A DNA stretch of 64,000 bases, from contig CM060910.1 in NCBI GenBank assembly GCA_030737875.1, positions 69,820,501 to 69,884,500 of the forward strand. The letters are read 5' to 3'. Shown here one piece after another: positions 1-13,425 of this stretch. Position numbers and translations under genes: made by a program. Numbering within the stretch: the stretch's first letter is position 1; every line of letters starts with the position of its first letter. Under the pieces are notes generated by a model, which saw nothing but the letters and a program-made list of their open reading frames with translations, was not told the DNA's origin and ran no database searches. This DNA comes from Allium sativum (taxonomy: Eukaryota; Streptophyta; Magnoliopsida; Asparagales; Amaryllidaceae).

Positions 1-1999
1 AATAAAAAGATTTATAAATCCCAAATCCCATTTCACTGTAAATCGGGTTAAAGGACGAATGTCGTTAAAAACATAGTTCACAATAAACCCAATTCACATT
101 AGCCTCTAAACGTAAATTAGTAAGAGAACAATCCCCTAAGTATTAACCCCGAAGGCCGAAACCAACATCAGATCAATACCCAAGAACCCATTCAACTTAA
201 CTAGTCTCCAGTCAGTTTCTAATTTTTTTAACTCCATTCGGTTCAAGATCAGTATTATTAAAGATACCATTCACGACGAACCCAAGATCCAATTTGATAT
301 TAAATACAAGGCTCTGAATAGAAAATATATCGGCTTATATTCAATATCAAATTCTGAAACCAACAAATATCATATTGGAATAACAATATATATGTCTTCC
401 AAATTACTCCACAATCCCCGTATAATCACGAAATCCAATATCGAAATTTTCCGAGCATAATTTCGATTCAAATCCCTTCCAATTCATATATTGGAAATCC
501 TGGTTATTTTTAAAACCATTTCAAATACAATTTATTTATTTTAAAAATATTGGATTTATTATTCTAATTCAAAACTAGTTCATTTCGATAAAAATCTATT
601 TTTATCTTTTCAAATATGGAATTTTTCATCCCAATTCATTCCAAACATTTCTTATGATTTTACACAAGTTATTGATATTTTTAATAATTTTATCTAGGTC
701 CATACAGTCGATTTCCATAAACAGCCATTGAACTGCACTTACAGCGACCTATTCCAAATTTGATTTGGACATAATTCCAAATCCAAGAAATAGATTTCAA
801 ATCTCTCATATTTGTTAGAAATCTCTTTTCGATACGAACCCAACGGTTCCGGTTTTAGGAGAATCCGACAGTCAGATCTCCCGTAATGTCCGTTCAAAGT
901 CAATGGTAGAAATTCACGAACTTCCGCAGCGCAGCGCATTCTATTCAGGCCATTATATTATAATATAATATACATTTCATCGATTTCCATTTAAAACTTA
1001 TTTTATAAATCGTTTTAAATTTGTTTTCAAAATGATTTCAACTTCACATTCAATTTCTAATCAAAATTTAATATTCCATATCATCGATAAATAAATGATA
1101 ATATTTTCAAAACATTAGATTTTGAAATCAATTCCTTTTGAATATTCATTATAAAATTGAATAAAATCGATGTAAATATCATTCACGTCAAAATGGCGTT
1201 AATCTAATCAACACGGCTTTATATTTAAATATATTCGTGTCCACCCCAAATCGGACATCAAAATCATATTTTGATTCTTTTCTGAATATTATTTGAAAAT
1301 ATTTGTTATTTTACAATAATCGTTATTTTAAAATATTCATTCTTTTCTGAACTGGAATCAGACATAGTCATTTACAATATAATTTGATTTATATCGATTT
1401 CATACACACATGTATACAACAACAACCAAACACAGTCAATCATAATCCAAAGTGCACTTTACACTCCATAAGCATTAAATATAAATATTCAACGCTTACA
1501 CAGCTTGCCAATCAATCGATCGACATACAACTAATTATTAGGATTAGTGTATGTCATATATCATCCCCATACCCATGTGGGGTTTCAACCAACAAATACT
1601 GAATATTATTTGTGCAGTTGGGCGATGTGTAAAATATATCGTCCCAATCAATATCAGTCAAATGGGTGTACATAAACAAATCGTCCGGTTTGTTTATGAA
1701 TTTTTATTTTATTTATATACATGTTAAAAATTATATTTTTAACTATAAAATATCTATTCCATTCCACATCACACAATCAATTTTCACAACACGATCAAAC
1801 AAACAAACATGTCATCCATGGTCTGTGGACGACGAGTGTCGGGTGCTGCTAAGCACTGTCTGCATCGTACTATATATTTTAACTAGAAATAAAATAAAAA
1901 TGAGAAGTTCTCACATTTGGGATTCACTCCTCCAGTCCTTGTTGTCGCTCAGATTCGCTGTTTTGATTCCAACGCAATCTGTTTTATGAAATTTATATT

Positions 2000-2470
2000 A
2001 AAAATCAAATTTTTATAACACCATTACATATATAAAAATCATATTTTATATCATTGTTGTGTATATAGAAATCACTTCTTTATATTTTGAAAAATCTAAT
2101 CTTTTCACTTCGCTATGTAAACAAAAACCATACGTGTAAAAATCGGATTTTTTTATTTTAAAATCATATTTTTTTTCTAACCATTTCTATAAAAATCATA
2201 TCTTTATATTGTTACCTCATATATAAAAATCGCATTTTTATATAAAGTGAATCCATATAAAAATCACATTTTTATTGCAAATCCATTCATATAAGAATCG
2301 TATTTTTATTTATAAAAATCAATTCTTTTTGTTCATTAAAAATCAAATCTTTACTCGTTTAAAAATCAAAGCTTCGCTCGTTTAAAAATCATATTTTTAC
2401 TCGTTTAAAAATCATAGCTTTACTCATTTAAAAATCATAGCTTTACGTTTAAAAATCATAGCTTTATAAA
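2000..2470. repeat. Degenerate hairpin-type tandem repeats in LTR F
   Basis: Motifs such as aaaaatcatattttta and tttaaaaatcatagcttta recur every 23-35 bases. The last four or five units (2341-2465) are the most regular. Each is a short imperfect inverted repeat (aaaaat..attttt). The array lies where the A LTRs carry their 31-bp array, so it is the older, more diverged version of the same structure. Confidence 0.75.
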
Positions 2471-2840
2471 GTAAAATATGAACATAAAATCAGAAAACTC
2501 ATGGTGTTATCGGAGGAGAGGGCCGTCGGGGTGGAGCTGCGGCAGTCGCCGGAGGTGGGGCGGCGGTCTCAGAGGGTGCGGTGGAGGTAGGAGGTTCGAT
2601 GCAGATGTTTTAGTGTTGGGTGCGATTTTGATTTTCTGATCGAAGGAGGAAGAGGAGAGGGAGGTCGGGGGAGAAGCGCGATCCTTGGAGGGGGAGGCAT
2701 AGCGCCGTCTGTGAGCGGTGGAGGCGGCACGGTAGGCTGCGACATGGAGGTTTCGTGCGTTTTTTTCCTTTTTCCTTTTCATTCGATCTGAACGGGAATG
2801 AGGGAGTGAGAGGAGAGAGAAGGTCAACGCCCATGTAAAA

Positions 2841-2864
2841 ATATATATATATATATATATATAT
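2841..2864 (-). promoter_or_regulatory. (TA)n tract, putative TATA region of LTR F
   Basis: A 24-base alternating AT run. In the sense (minus) direction it precedes a GC- and CT-rich stretch at 2500-2830 that resembles a plant 5' leader. The same order occurs in the LTRs of A, E and C. Promoter function is inferred from position and composition only. Confidence 0.4.
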
Positions 2865-3746
2865 TAATTTAATTATTTTATTTTCAAAAAGCACCTTTTT
2901 ATTTTAAACTCAGAATCAAACCCACCGACTGTCATTCCTTGCTAATTACCCCCATTCCGAACACAATGGGATATGTATTGTAAGTCAGTTCGGCTGTTTC
3001 GATCAGTTTTCATTGAAATTAAAATATAAATCTATATACTGAATTTGAATGCACATTTCAATTTACCGGGGCCATTTACGGACTCTAAAAATTCCCGAAA
3101 AATATTTCCTAGCTTCGTATTGATGATACGGTTCTAACAAAACTAATTTTGTCATATTGGAGACCGTTTGAAAAATGGCCATTTTCTGGTCGATCCAAAT
3201 TGACTGAAACTGTCAAAACAAGTTTTAGTTTGCCACGTTCACATATGGATTCAGAAAATTACGAATTTCGGAATCTAGCAATAACTTGACATCCCGGATC
3301 CAACAAAAGTAGTTTTGTCGAAAACGAAGATCGTTTGCAAAATTTCCATTTTTAAGGGCCAAAATTCCAAATCGACTATTCTGAATTTTCATTTAGGTAT
3401 AACTTTTTATTCCCACGATGAAATTTGGATTTTTTGGATTCGTTGGAAAGATATTTTGAAATAGATTCTAATCTTTTTGGTTTCGCTAAAATACGGATTA
3501 TTTTGAATCCCGTACATTCATTTGAAATTGAAATTTCAAACTACCGCGCCATATCCAATTCTTTTTATGATTAAAATAAAATATTTATATTCTAACGACG
3601 ATCTATATAAATTTATACATTCTAATTCTATTCAAAATAAATTCCTCGTCGTTATTATTTAAAATAATTCATTTTAAATATTCAAAATTCGCTAAAATTC
3701 CCATAATAAAAATTTTAAATTGGTTCAGATTTTCCGGGTTGTTACA

Positions 3747-6322
3747 TTTGTCTTACTAGAAATTTGTTTCTAAAGAATAGCAAGTAATTCGCTTATATAA
3801 GCGGCATTTATTTTAACTGGTAAGCAATCCATTTGCATTAGTTGTCAATATATTCCACTTATTAGACATTTGTTTGCTTCACATATTATAGAGGGATGGT
3901 TAACTGCATGTTCATGCAATTAATTAGTAAGATTCAAATCATCCTATGCATATATATATATATAATACAAAAATGTCTTTCATTTTATAAAGTAAAGAAT
4001 TAATTTGCATCAATTGACAATGTATTTTAATTACGGATGGTTTTGAGGTTTATGCATATTTTGCAGCTATTAGACATTAATCGGTATAACTTTGAATTAT
4101 CATATATTCATGAATATATGTAAATGTTTCGATTAATCGTAAATGTGAGGATTAATTAGGCACTAATTGACAAGTAGGCAAATTGATTTGTTTTAATTAG
4201 GGGTTTATTTTCTTAAGACTATAAATTAATTCTCTTGTATAAACGGTAACTTTTTAATAAGGTTTAAAGATACATTCACTTGTTGCTTCTTTTGGTTTAT
4301 TTAAATCCCTTTTTATCACGGGTTAGATAAAAATAATAGTAATAGACATATGAGATATGCCATAAGAAATTACTTCATTTCGAAGTAAATAAGAGAGCAG
4401 TTGTGATTTAATTTGAGAATTCCTAGTGTTAATATAATGTACTACATCAATCTCTAACTGCTATATAAGTGAGCCAAATTTAACCCTAATGGGGATCTTC
4501 TTCTTTTTTTTCCTTCTTCCTCCTTAAAAAAAAATCTTTAAACACATTCTATTCCCTTTTCTAAATTTTCCTAATAAGAAATAATAAAAAGGTTACATGC
4601 TGAATTAAAGAATAGTGAATGGATAGAATAAAGAGAAAAAGGAGGAAAGCCTATGCATGTAAATTTGCTACAGCAAAGGAGAACGTGCGTTAGATAAAAT
4701 GGAGAAGATGCACTTGTATGGATTGTATGAGTTGAAGATTATTTGCAAAAGCATTGGTATAAATTTTCTTTCTTAAATTGAATTTAGATTATTGTGTTCT
4801 CTTGATGCATACTTTGATTATTAGTTTATCATATGATGTGATATGTTAACAATTGTCTGATATTTGAGACATTTTAGGTGGTAGTGTCAAAAATTATTGC
4901 TTGTTACTGATTATTGCACTATTAGGATTTTACTTAGTTTCAGAATTGAATATATGAGTTATTCATTAAAAATAAATTCATGAAATTGAGTAATGACATT
5001 GAAATATGCTAAATAAATGGAAAGTATGATTATCCATATTTGTATGCATTAATGGTGTTTAAGAAAAAAGAATAATTAGAAATGTTAAATAAGGTCATTA
5101 TTCACTAATTCCTGAATAATATCATAAATATTCCTATTCAACAAAATAAGATTTATAAATGATGACATAGTTTTACTGAAAATTGCACAATTTTGGAATA
5201 AATGACGATAAAATGACTTTCTGATATATTAAAGAATTTAGTATAAAATCACTACTAATTTGGCATAAAATAAAAACAATTATCGTAAATATGATTGAAT
5301 GGTTGCAATGCATGTTTAATAGTTACGTTCTTTTATTTCATGTTTTGTTTCACGATGATGGTTCGCATTAAGAATGAATATGCGATGTTATACCATTATT
5401 ACAGCAAATTGATGCGCAGTTAATTTTGGTTATTTGATGATGGATGTTTTGTTACTAATATTTATTGAATTACTACACGTTCGATGATGTTAATGACCAT
5501 GTTACTATTTTCGAATGGTTAGTTTACACTGAGATGTTTATACTTACATTGAAGGCGTATTATTATTAGTTGATAAATAATAATTGTGTAAGTATATTTG
5601 TGTTATTACCTTCTTATCTTGTAAGTTGGATTTCTCATGGGATATTGTAAGTGTTTTGATGACTACATGTTAACATTATTGTGACAGATTAGCAAAATAT
5701 TATTTTCTAGTCTTATTTGATTTCATTGGTGTAGTGATTGCATTAATTATGTTGACTACAATGTTTACATTTGTATTAAATTACATTGATTGCATTGGTT
5801 AAATGGATGTAATGGTTTTAATGCACTAACTAGTATTTGGATGTAGGAGAAAAGAAGGAAATAAAACTACGTGGGCTTGATCCCTCAAAAAGGGTACGTA
5901 GGCAGTCTTTTCCTATGCAATAGCCACTGGAACCCTTAAATTGGGCTAGGGTGTATAGGGTTGGGTGCAGTCCAAATATAGTTGATACTCTTTTTTTTTC
6001 TTTTCTTTGCATAAATTATCACAGATGACATGTGAGGGAAAGCAAAAGGAAAGGGAAGAAGAACAAATGGGAGCATAGGTATTGTGCAACATCCACATAT
6101 TTTTTCTTGTTTTATAAATGTAAATATATAAAGAGGATTGTGATGATATATTTATGTGAATCGTTTATTTTATACCATTGTGGCTTCTTTGTTATTGGTT
6201 GCTTTTGTAAAGTACATAAAAAAAATCCATGGCTCACTATTTTTAATATCTAAAATCAGTTGTAAGTGTGTCAGATATCATTTATAATTGAATTTTGATT
6301 TTAAAAATAGCGGGTCTTCACA
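3747..6322 (+). mobile_element. Element G: right end of an unrelated LTR
   Basis: This segment lies between the end of LTR F and the copia remnant. It is unlike the other LTRs here. The right end reads gcgggtcttcaca at 6322, a plausible LTR terminus (..CA). In the plus direction there is a TATA-like ctatataagt at 4461-4470 followed by a CT-rich stretch (4495-4520), and a gggtacgtaggcag motif at 5892-5905 of a kind I recall from the transcribed end of large plant gypsy LTRs. Together these suggest plus orientation. No primer site follows the end, so it is a 3' LTR or a solo LTR. Its left part appears displaced by the insertion of F and lies outside the window. Exact family unknown. The possible right target copy is ggatc (6323-6327). 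Confidence 0.5.
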
Positions 6323-7550
6323 GGATCCAAGCTTGTTTAAATGGATTATTACACAACCAATTTTCATCCTGTTAATGATTTAAAAATCCTTTGAGATGAT
6401 TAGAGTTTAAATTTTCAAAACGGTCTTTTTCAAAATAATTTGAAGGATTTTTAACATCGTTTGAATTCAATCTTTTAAAAACATCAATTTTCCCAAATCC
6501 AAGACATATTTATTTCCAACAGAAACTTGGTTTTGCAACAACATATTCAATGATTTTTCCCCATTTGAAAATTTAATGAAAGTTGAATTTTGGATTTAAG
6601 ATCACCGGTTTCTTTTATAAGGTCTGAACAACGATTATTAATGATCTTCCTTTCAGCATCATATTTTTTCAAAACAAAATTTACATTTTCAAGTAATTTA
6701 ATTTTGGCTTAGGACTTGGAAATTTCAAATTTAAAATTTTTTTCTTTTTAAATTCGAGTTTTCCAAAATCTTTGAATTTCGCAGTTTTGTTTTCAAGTTC
6801 ATTCAAGATTGATTCGGTTTTCAGCAAATTTTGATTTTTCAAAAATGTTATGTTTGGAATTAAGCTTATCCAACTCCTTTTGCAAAGCATCGTTTTTACA
6901 AATTAGCCCATCTTCATTTTGTTATAAATTCATAATTTCATTTTCAAGTTTTTGAAGATTTTCGTTGAAATGAGCTAAATTATTTTTCATATTGAAACAG
7001 TTCTTGCATTCAGAGTTTTCAAGTTTTAATTCCAACATATTATTTTGCGAATCAGTTCATGATTTTCATATTCCAGAAGTTCGTTTTTCCGTTGGAGATT
7101 ATCAACAGATTCAGTTAAATCAGTAGATATATAAACAAAATCTTCATACAAGAAATTTTCTATCTCATCGTCTGTTGAGTCTCCACCGTCTGATCCATCT
7201 GAATTTTCATCTGAAAGACCTGTTAAGCACAATTCTGAGTCTGAGTTGACATTTCTGGGTTTTGAGAAGTTGTCATTATTTCGTGGGAGTTTTCTAAATA
7301 TCCTAAACAGTTGAACAATGAGAACTATTAATAAACTGATTAATAATAATGTAAGCAGGAAAAATAATATTCATAGCAGTATTATTCATATCTTCATTAT
7401 CACCACCATTTATAATAATATCCCAATATTCAGTAATAACATATTTTATATCAGATTCCATTTCTGATTTCCAATTTAAAAAATTTGTACCATAAAAAAT
7501 ATTTGGAATACGACTGGACCGACTCTCGATGGAATGACAACTAGAGGAAA
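6323..7550 (-). pseudogene. Ty1/copia gag remnant (element H)
   Basis: Read on the minus strand. Near 7430-7510 a frame contains FYGTNFLNWK followed by a WDIIINGG-like stretch. This matches the usual N-terminal pattern of plant copia Gag (F.G.NF..WK....E..YLWDII.NG). A stop interrupts this frame near 7310. Further on, 7026-7232 encodes CLTGLSDENSDGSDGGDSTDD followed by a heptad-like region rich in L, E, K and N, and 6681-6890 continues with more charged, leucine-rich sequence. An acidic segment followed by a coiled coil is typical after the zinc knuckle in copia and Sirevirus-like Gag. Several frame changes and stops make it non-functional. No protease, integrase or reverse transcriptase follows; the element is cut at 6322/6323 by the end of G. 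A possible start codon near 7546 reads ATA. Confidence 0.65.
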
Positions 7551-7578
7551 TTATGGCTCTAGAGTTAATAGATAACCT

Positions 7579-7590
7579 GCTCTAATACCA
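7579..7590 (-). other. Primer binding site of copia element H
   Basis: The plus strand reads gctctaatacca, so the minus strand reads TGGTATTAGAGC. This is the tRNA-iMet primer site of plant retrotransposons (TGGTATCAGAGC) with one change. It lies two bases from the inferred LTR end at 7593, between the LTR and the gag remnant, as expected. Confidence 0.75.
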
Positions 7591-7592
7591 CT

Positions 7593-8759
7593 CGTTAGAT
7601 CTAGATTAAACCAAGAGGGAGGTAAATAGGGTTTATTGGATTTTTACAAGATATTAAAAATTATCACAACACAAATTGCAGTAGAGAAAATAAAAACAAA
7701 AACAAAACGACATAGATTTTACCCAGCTTCGAGAAACTCTACCTACTATTGCATTCCTAAGATTTCAACTAGGTAAGATTCGGTTTACAAAACCCTATAA
7801 ACTCGCTAACCCTGCTGCTGTTCTAATCCTACGCTCAAAACCGCTGACTGATCTTTAACCCCAAGATATGATTTTCCACGAATTACATACCCGTAACTCG
7901 TAAACCCTTACTGTAAATCCTATAGCTAGTAGACCCTAGTTTTACCGAAAAACTAGAAAACTGATGGATCAGTTACAAAGAAATAAACAAAACAAATAAA
8001 ATAAAACCTAGCTTATAAACTAAGACACAAAGTATTGGTCGTCCCTTTTGAGTTGTTCTTAGTTCATTTGTTAAAAGGCGGCTTCCCCTTTTTTCTCTTC
8101 AATGTCCACTGAAATCAAAACTTAGGGTTTCTTCCCCGAATCACGAAGCTCTCGTTTGCTCTGAAATATGTTCTTTAATGCTTTAAATTGCTTGATTCTT
8201 CTTTTCGAGCAATTTGTGCCTTGCAACTGAAAAGTTAAGAGTATTATGATTTAATTTTTCTTTGAGCTCTTGAATTTATGTTGCTTGTTTTTTCCGATGC
8301 TTGCGTCGATGATGAATCTGGTGTATAAATAGGGTATAGAAACCCTTAATCAATTCTATGATTCCCTTAATGGCTTGATCGATTGTTTGATCTTGCATTA
8401 TTTATTGGTCGTGATTCCTCAAGTTGATTGTTCGAATTTCTGGAGACAATTTTGCACATTTGAATTACAATTTTGTTAGTTTCTGTAAACTTTGAATTCC
8501 TCGAAAGACTCGATTAAATTGTACTCTATAATCACATTGGTAATTTAATGCTTGATTCTTCTGGAAATGTATATGTACGAGTTTTATGAATATATGTGAA
8601 TTTGTGAATTGATTTCTTGCCAAGTATAACTTTGATTTCCTACAAGAAAAACTTTCCGAAAAAGAATTTGGCAAGAATGTCAAATAAAAAAACATTTTGT
8701 TTTTCGAACCAGTAAATAAATTGTTGCATTCTAACTTGTGCATTTCATTCTACTGTCCC
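7593..8759 (-). mobile_element. Element H: copia 5' LTR, part before the E insertion
   Basis: The LTR starts at 7593 with cgttagatctag, a decayed form of the usual copia terminus TGTTAGATC. Going right (upstream in sense) come an R/U5-like region and, at 8323-8332, gtataaatag, which on the minus strand is CTATTTATAC, a good plant TATA box. U3 would extend from there to 8759, where solo LTR E interrupts it. Whether the LTR ends before 8759 or resumes at 15330 is unclear because no second copy is present. No coding content. Confidence 0.6.
8755..8759. repeat. Target-site duplication of E, left copy (gtccc)
   Basis: gtccc stands immediately before the LTR start tgtaaagacctg at 8760 and is repeated exactly at 15325-15329 after the other end. 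Confidence 0.85.
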
Positions 8760-10810
8760 TGTAAAGACCTGAAAATCCCCTCCCTTTGAGTCGACCGTAA
8801 ACCACACAGGTCTGATCCAAAAGTTGGAAATCTTCAAATACATTAACTTTGGGAATAAAAAACAGCAGAACAACAACAACAAACTTTTATAAACAATATA
8901 ATAATGTTACATCAGAGTACATAATATCAGAGTACATTGATAAATTTAATAATACAGCGGAAGAAAAATTACAATAAATTCAATACATTGCAGTGGAAGA
9001 CTATAAATGCTCTGGACATATCTTTAGCTTTAATCCAGAATCCTGCTCAAGAGATAAATGTCTGCAAAACAAGCTATTCGACTGCTCGTGTGGAAAACGG
9101 GAACCCGAGTTTGCCAGTGAAACAAACTACAGGTCAGTCATGGGACTGGTAAGAGAAATCTAACTTAACTAATCTAATAATAAGGCTAATCACAGGACCA
9201 CGCCATTAACGCGGAATAGGTTTATTCCATTGGATTGCCAATGCATAAAGTAATCGTTAAACAACGCAATGCTTTTTAGAAAAATGAAACCATTATAAGA
9301 CTCAAGTCCCATCACACAATGCAACGCAAACTGGAGGATAGAGTTTTACATTATAATGGTCAAAAACGCTTGATACGATGAAAACGGATTTGATATTATT
9401 ATTAGTGTATGTATGTTTCAAAAACAATTTCAATCATAATGTATCAATCATAGACGACATAGGTACCATATACTATGTCGCTGTACTAGTTCTATAATCA
9501 AAACCGATGGTGTCGTATCGGAAATTGGGTTTCCATCATGAGTCGAGGCTAGGGATCGTCCTCTCCGATTCGAGACACTCTAGCAAATACCTCAGGATTC
9601 GGACTCTGGCGAATCCTTGGATCTTCAGGGCCGGTCCACACATAACGTTAGTGGATTAATTATGCCTGAATACACGCTTCCCAGTTCTTTGAACCTCTAA
9701 TATGGCCACTAACAACCTATAAAAAACGAGGTACCTCATAATCCATCATCCACATAAGTAAAAATGCCAGGGCTGGTTGGTCACTGACACCACTTCTTAG
9801 CTAGAAAGAAACGTGTGCACTTCCTAGAGTCCTAATCCCGTTTTTGACTCATACCGGGGTGTGAGGCTCGCGAAGTCACGCTATACACAAAGCTATGCCT
9901 AAACAGGCTATGCTTTGATCATCAACCACAAGGCCTGCTTTTCAACAAAAGCCTTGACCATTTGCATCTTGGCGCGCCACATTGACAATTCACGCCATGC
10001 GATCAATAACTACCAATATATATCCTCTAAGGGTGTTAAGCAAGAAAATAAATTCTCCGCCGCCAAACGGTTATATATTAATAGAAATCAATTTAATTTA
10101 CATGGAATGAAATCCAATGTCAGACACGCATCCATTTACAGATCCGTTCTTGGTCTGAACGAAACTGGAGTCACCTTATTCCTCCCTGTATGTCCAATAC
10201 GAAGGAGAGGCGCTCGCATATCCGGACAATCAACAAGTACGTCCGGACAAACTACCACTATTAACCCTTTACTGGGAGCTACCCAATGCCGGGCATCAGT
10301 AGTCTTCCATCCGATGTGAAGATCACCAGTCTTCAATCACCGTCTTCAATATCTTCGACTTAAATCGTCGTATAATCATTTGAAATGAGATTGAACTCGG
10401 TCCTTTCAAAAGATTCTCGTATAATTATAATTTTAAACAATTTCATATCGTTAATATTATTTAACAGCGATTTATCCCTATATATATATGGCTATATTAA
10501 TTCAACGACGCTTCGGGTCGATAGGCGGCCCTGACGCTGTTTTTATCAAAATTTGATTTACATATATCTTGAAATCTAACCGTTGGATTTTAATAAAATT
10601 TATATCGTTGGAAAGATCTTCCTAAAGCGGTCCTAATGGTTCCAGTTTTGGAAAAATCCGACGGTCGGATCTTCCGGTATAATCTTTAAAATTACGATTT
10701 TGAAACGTGAACTACCGTGCGCGATCCGTTTAATTTTAATTTATATTTATATATATAGATAAATACATACACATAAATATAATCACTCGACGACTTCAAA
10801 ACCGTTAATC

Positions 10811-11190
10811 GATCAACTAATTTATTTCCACTATGCATTGTTCTAGTGAATCATCCATTTAATAAAAATGTAATTTTTATTGATTAACCAATTTATTTCG
10901 ACCATGAATATTCTAGCGAATCATACATTTAATAAAAATGTAATTTTTATTGATTAACTAATTTATTTCAACTATGCATATTCTAGCGAATTATACATTC
11001 AATAAAAATGTAATTTTTATTGATTAACTAATTTATTTCAACTATGCATATTCTAGCGAATTATACATTCAATAAAAATGTAATTTTTATTGATTAACTA
11101 ATTTATTTCAATTATGCATATTCTAGCGAATTATACATTCAATAAAAATGTAATTTTTATTGATTAACTAATTTATTTCAACTATGCATT
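10811..11190. repeat. 70-bp tandem repeat array in LTR E
   Basis: About five and a half head-to-tail copies. The marker tgattaac recurs at 10881, 10951, 11021, 11091 and 11161, exactly 70 bases apart. Each unit contains tattctagcgaat and the inverted motif aataaaaatgtaatttttat. The middle three units are nearly identical, while the outer ones have diverged, as expected of unequal exchange. Confidence 0.95.
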
Positions 11191-13265
11191 TTTGTCATCA
11201 TTTCTATATACAATAAAAGTGTAAATTTTATTGTTAAACTTTTCTATTTCAAACAATGAATATTTGTCATCATTTTTATACACAATAAAAATGTAAACTT
11301 TTATTGTAATACTTTTCTATTTCAACCAGTGATCATTTTACAAGAATCATGCTTTACATTAAAAATGTAAATTTTAATGTTTCAACCATTTTATCTATAT
11401 AATGTATATTTACATATATTTTATCTTTACATTAAAATTGTAATTTTTAATGTTTCAAACATTTTATCTTTACAATAAATTCTAATATGTGCATTACACA
11501 TAAAATGATAATTTATTCCCACACATAAATTCTAATACATGCATTTACAAATAAAAGTGATATTTTATACTCGCATACAAATTCTAATATATGCATATAC
11601 TATAAAAGTGATATTTTATACTTGCATATAAATTCTAATATATGCAAGTACAACAAAATGATATTTAATACTTCTGATGACAATTCTAATTTATTTTTGT
11701 TCAATTCCATTTTATTTGACAACATGTATATTTTTGTTTCATCCCTTTTAAATGAACCAAAATGTACATTTTGGTTTAGTTCTTTTTAATGACCAAAAAT
11801 GCAAAAATTAATATTTTTGTTTTATTCTTTTTAAATAACAAAAATAAATAGTTTTCCTGGTTTTCAAATCTTACATTAAAAGGTAAATTTTTGATGTAAA
11901 CATGTTTTAATTCCGAAACATTAATCTTCCCTAAATTTTATATATTACAAAAAAAATGTTATCCTTTTTATGAAATCATGTTTTAATCCTAAAACATGAA
12001 TCTTTTCTATTTTTATAACATTACATAAAAATGTTAACTTTTTAATATAATCATGATTTCATTCTTTTGTTACATTATAGAAAAGTGTTGTCTTTTATTT
12101 CTTTATTTATATTCTAGAAAAAATGTAATCTTTTGCAATCTTTTATTACATTATACAAAAATGAAAACTTTCTTATATTCTTTCATAAAAGAAATGTAAA
12201 TTCTAATGTGTTATTGCATTAAAAAAATATGGTTCTTAATGTAAACATGTTTTCATTTTTAAAACATGAACATTTTTATAAATCCATTCATTACATTAAA
12301 AATATGGTTTTTAGTGTAAACATATTTTTTATTCTTAAAACACGAACAATTTTCATACATTCTAAAATTACATTAAAAATGGAATTTTTAATGTTAAACA
12401 TGTTTTCTCTTAAACATGAACAAATTTCTCATATTCTATATTTACATTAAAAATGAAAGTTTTTAATGAAATCATGTTTTTAATGTTAAACAATTCTAAC
12501 CGTTCATATTAACATAAAAAGAATATTTTTATGTTACATCACTTCTAAGATTTCATATTAACATAAAAAGAATATTTGTATGTTAAATCAATTCTAACAT
12601 TTCAACAAAAACAAATAAAAAGATAACTTTGTTTTTGTCGATAATCTTATTTCAACAAAAACATATAAAAGTTATATATTTTCCTATGTTAACATTTATC
12701 TATGTATTTTAATATCATATAAAAGAATATTTTATATGTTAACCTTTTTCTATCTTTTCTAACATCATATAAAAGAATATTTTATATGTTAACAATTTAC
12801 TATGTTAACTTAGAAAATTAAAGTGGTAATTTTCATTTGTTAATAAATTTTTAATTAACAAAAATGATATTTTGTTTTCAACTATTTTATTTCAATTAAC
12901 ATGATATTTTTGTTTTATCTATTTTATTTCAATCAAAAATGATATTTTTTTAATCTAAACTATTGTAACAAAAATGAGTAATTTGTCCAATTATCACATT
13001 TTGACAAAAATGATAATTCTAATTCAAATTTTTCAAAGATGACAATTATAATTAAACTATTCAAATTTGTCAAGAATGACAATTATAATTTTTCCAAATT
13101 TAACACAAGCGACAATAACATTTTTTCACTTTTAATTTAGCACAAATGACAATCATATTTTTTCACTTTCAATTTAACACAAATGATAATCATATTTTGT
13201 CACTTTCAATTTAGCACAAATGATAATCATATTTTGTCACTTTCAATTTAACACAAACGATTGCA
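11191..13265. repeat. Long degenerate array of palindromic AT-rich motifs in LTR E
   Basis: This continues the 70-bp array in ever more diverged form. Motifs of the form ttacattaaaaatgtaaattttaatgt (an aaaatgtaaatttt core), then cataaaagaatattttatatg, then caaaaatgatatttttgtttt recur every 60-75 bases, each an imperfect inverted repeat. The last part (13090-13255) repeats acaaatgataatcatattttgtcactttcaattta. No coding content. Confidence 0.8.
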
Positions 13266-13425
13266 ACAAATCAACAGAGCAATAAACATCATCAATTTAA
13301 ATCAAATCACGTACATGCAAAAATCTTTAAAGCACGATAATAATTAATTTATTTTTAATTATTTAAATAAGAAATCTCACATCATCATTAAGAATTAAAT
13401 TTATTTAAAAAAATAGAGATCTCAC

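Larger units (their letters stand above)
1..3746 (-). mobile_element. Element F: gypsy LTR, right part, truncated by window edge
   Basis: This is an LTR of the same family as element A. Blocks at 1-1000, 1180-1990, 2000-2470, 2500-2870 and 2900-3746 align by eye, in order, with 38480-42404 of A, though with many more differences than the two LTRs of A show between themselves. The right end reads ccgggttgttaca at 3746, matching the A LTR end ccgggttattaca, so on the minus strand it begins TGTAACAACCCGG. The base after the end is not a purine tract, so this is the outer edge of an element or a solo LTR, not an LTR/internal junction. The first roughly 2.1 kb of the LTR lies outside the window. 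The flank 3747-3751 (tttgt) would be the right target duplication, but the left copy cannot be seen. No coding function. Confidence 0.85.

Noticed and set aside
1384..1989. 72- and 107-codon plus frames in LTR F
   Set aside because: Antisense to the element, low complexity, and not kept in the homologous part of either A LTR.
10811..11190. Regular 70-bp repeats that might suggest a CRISPR array
   Set aside because: The units are contiguous and wholly alike, without unique spacers, and lie in a plant retrotransposon LTR.
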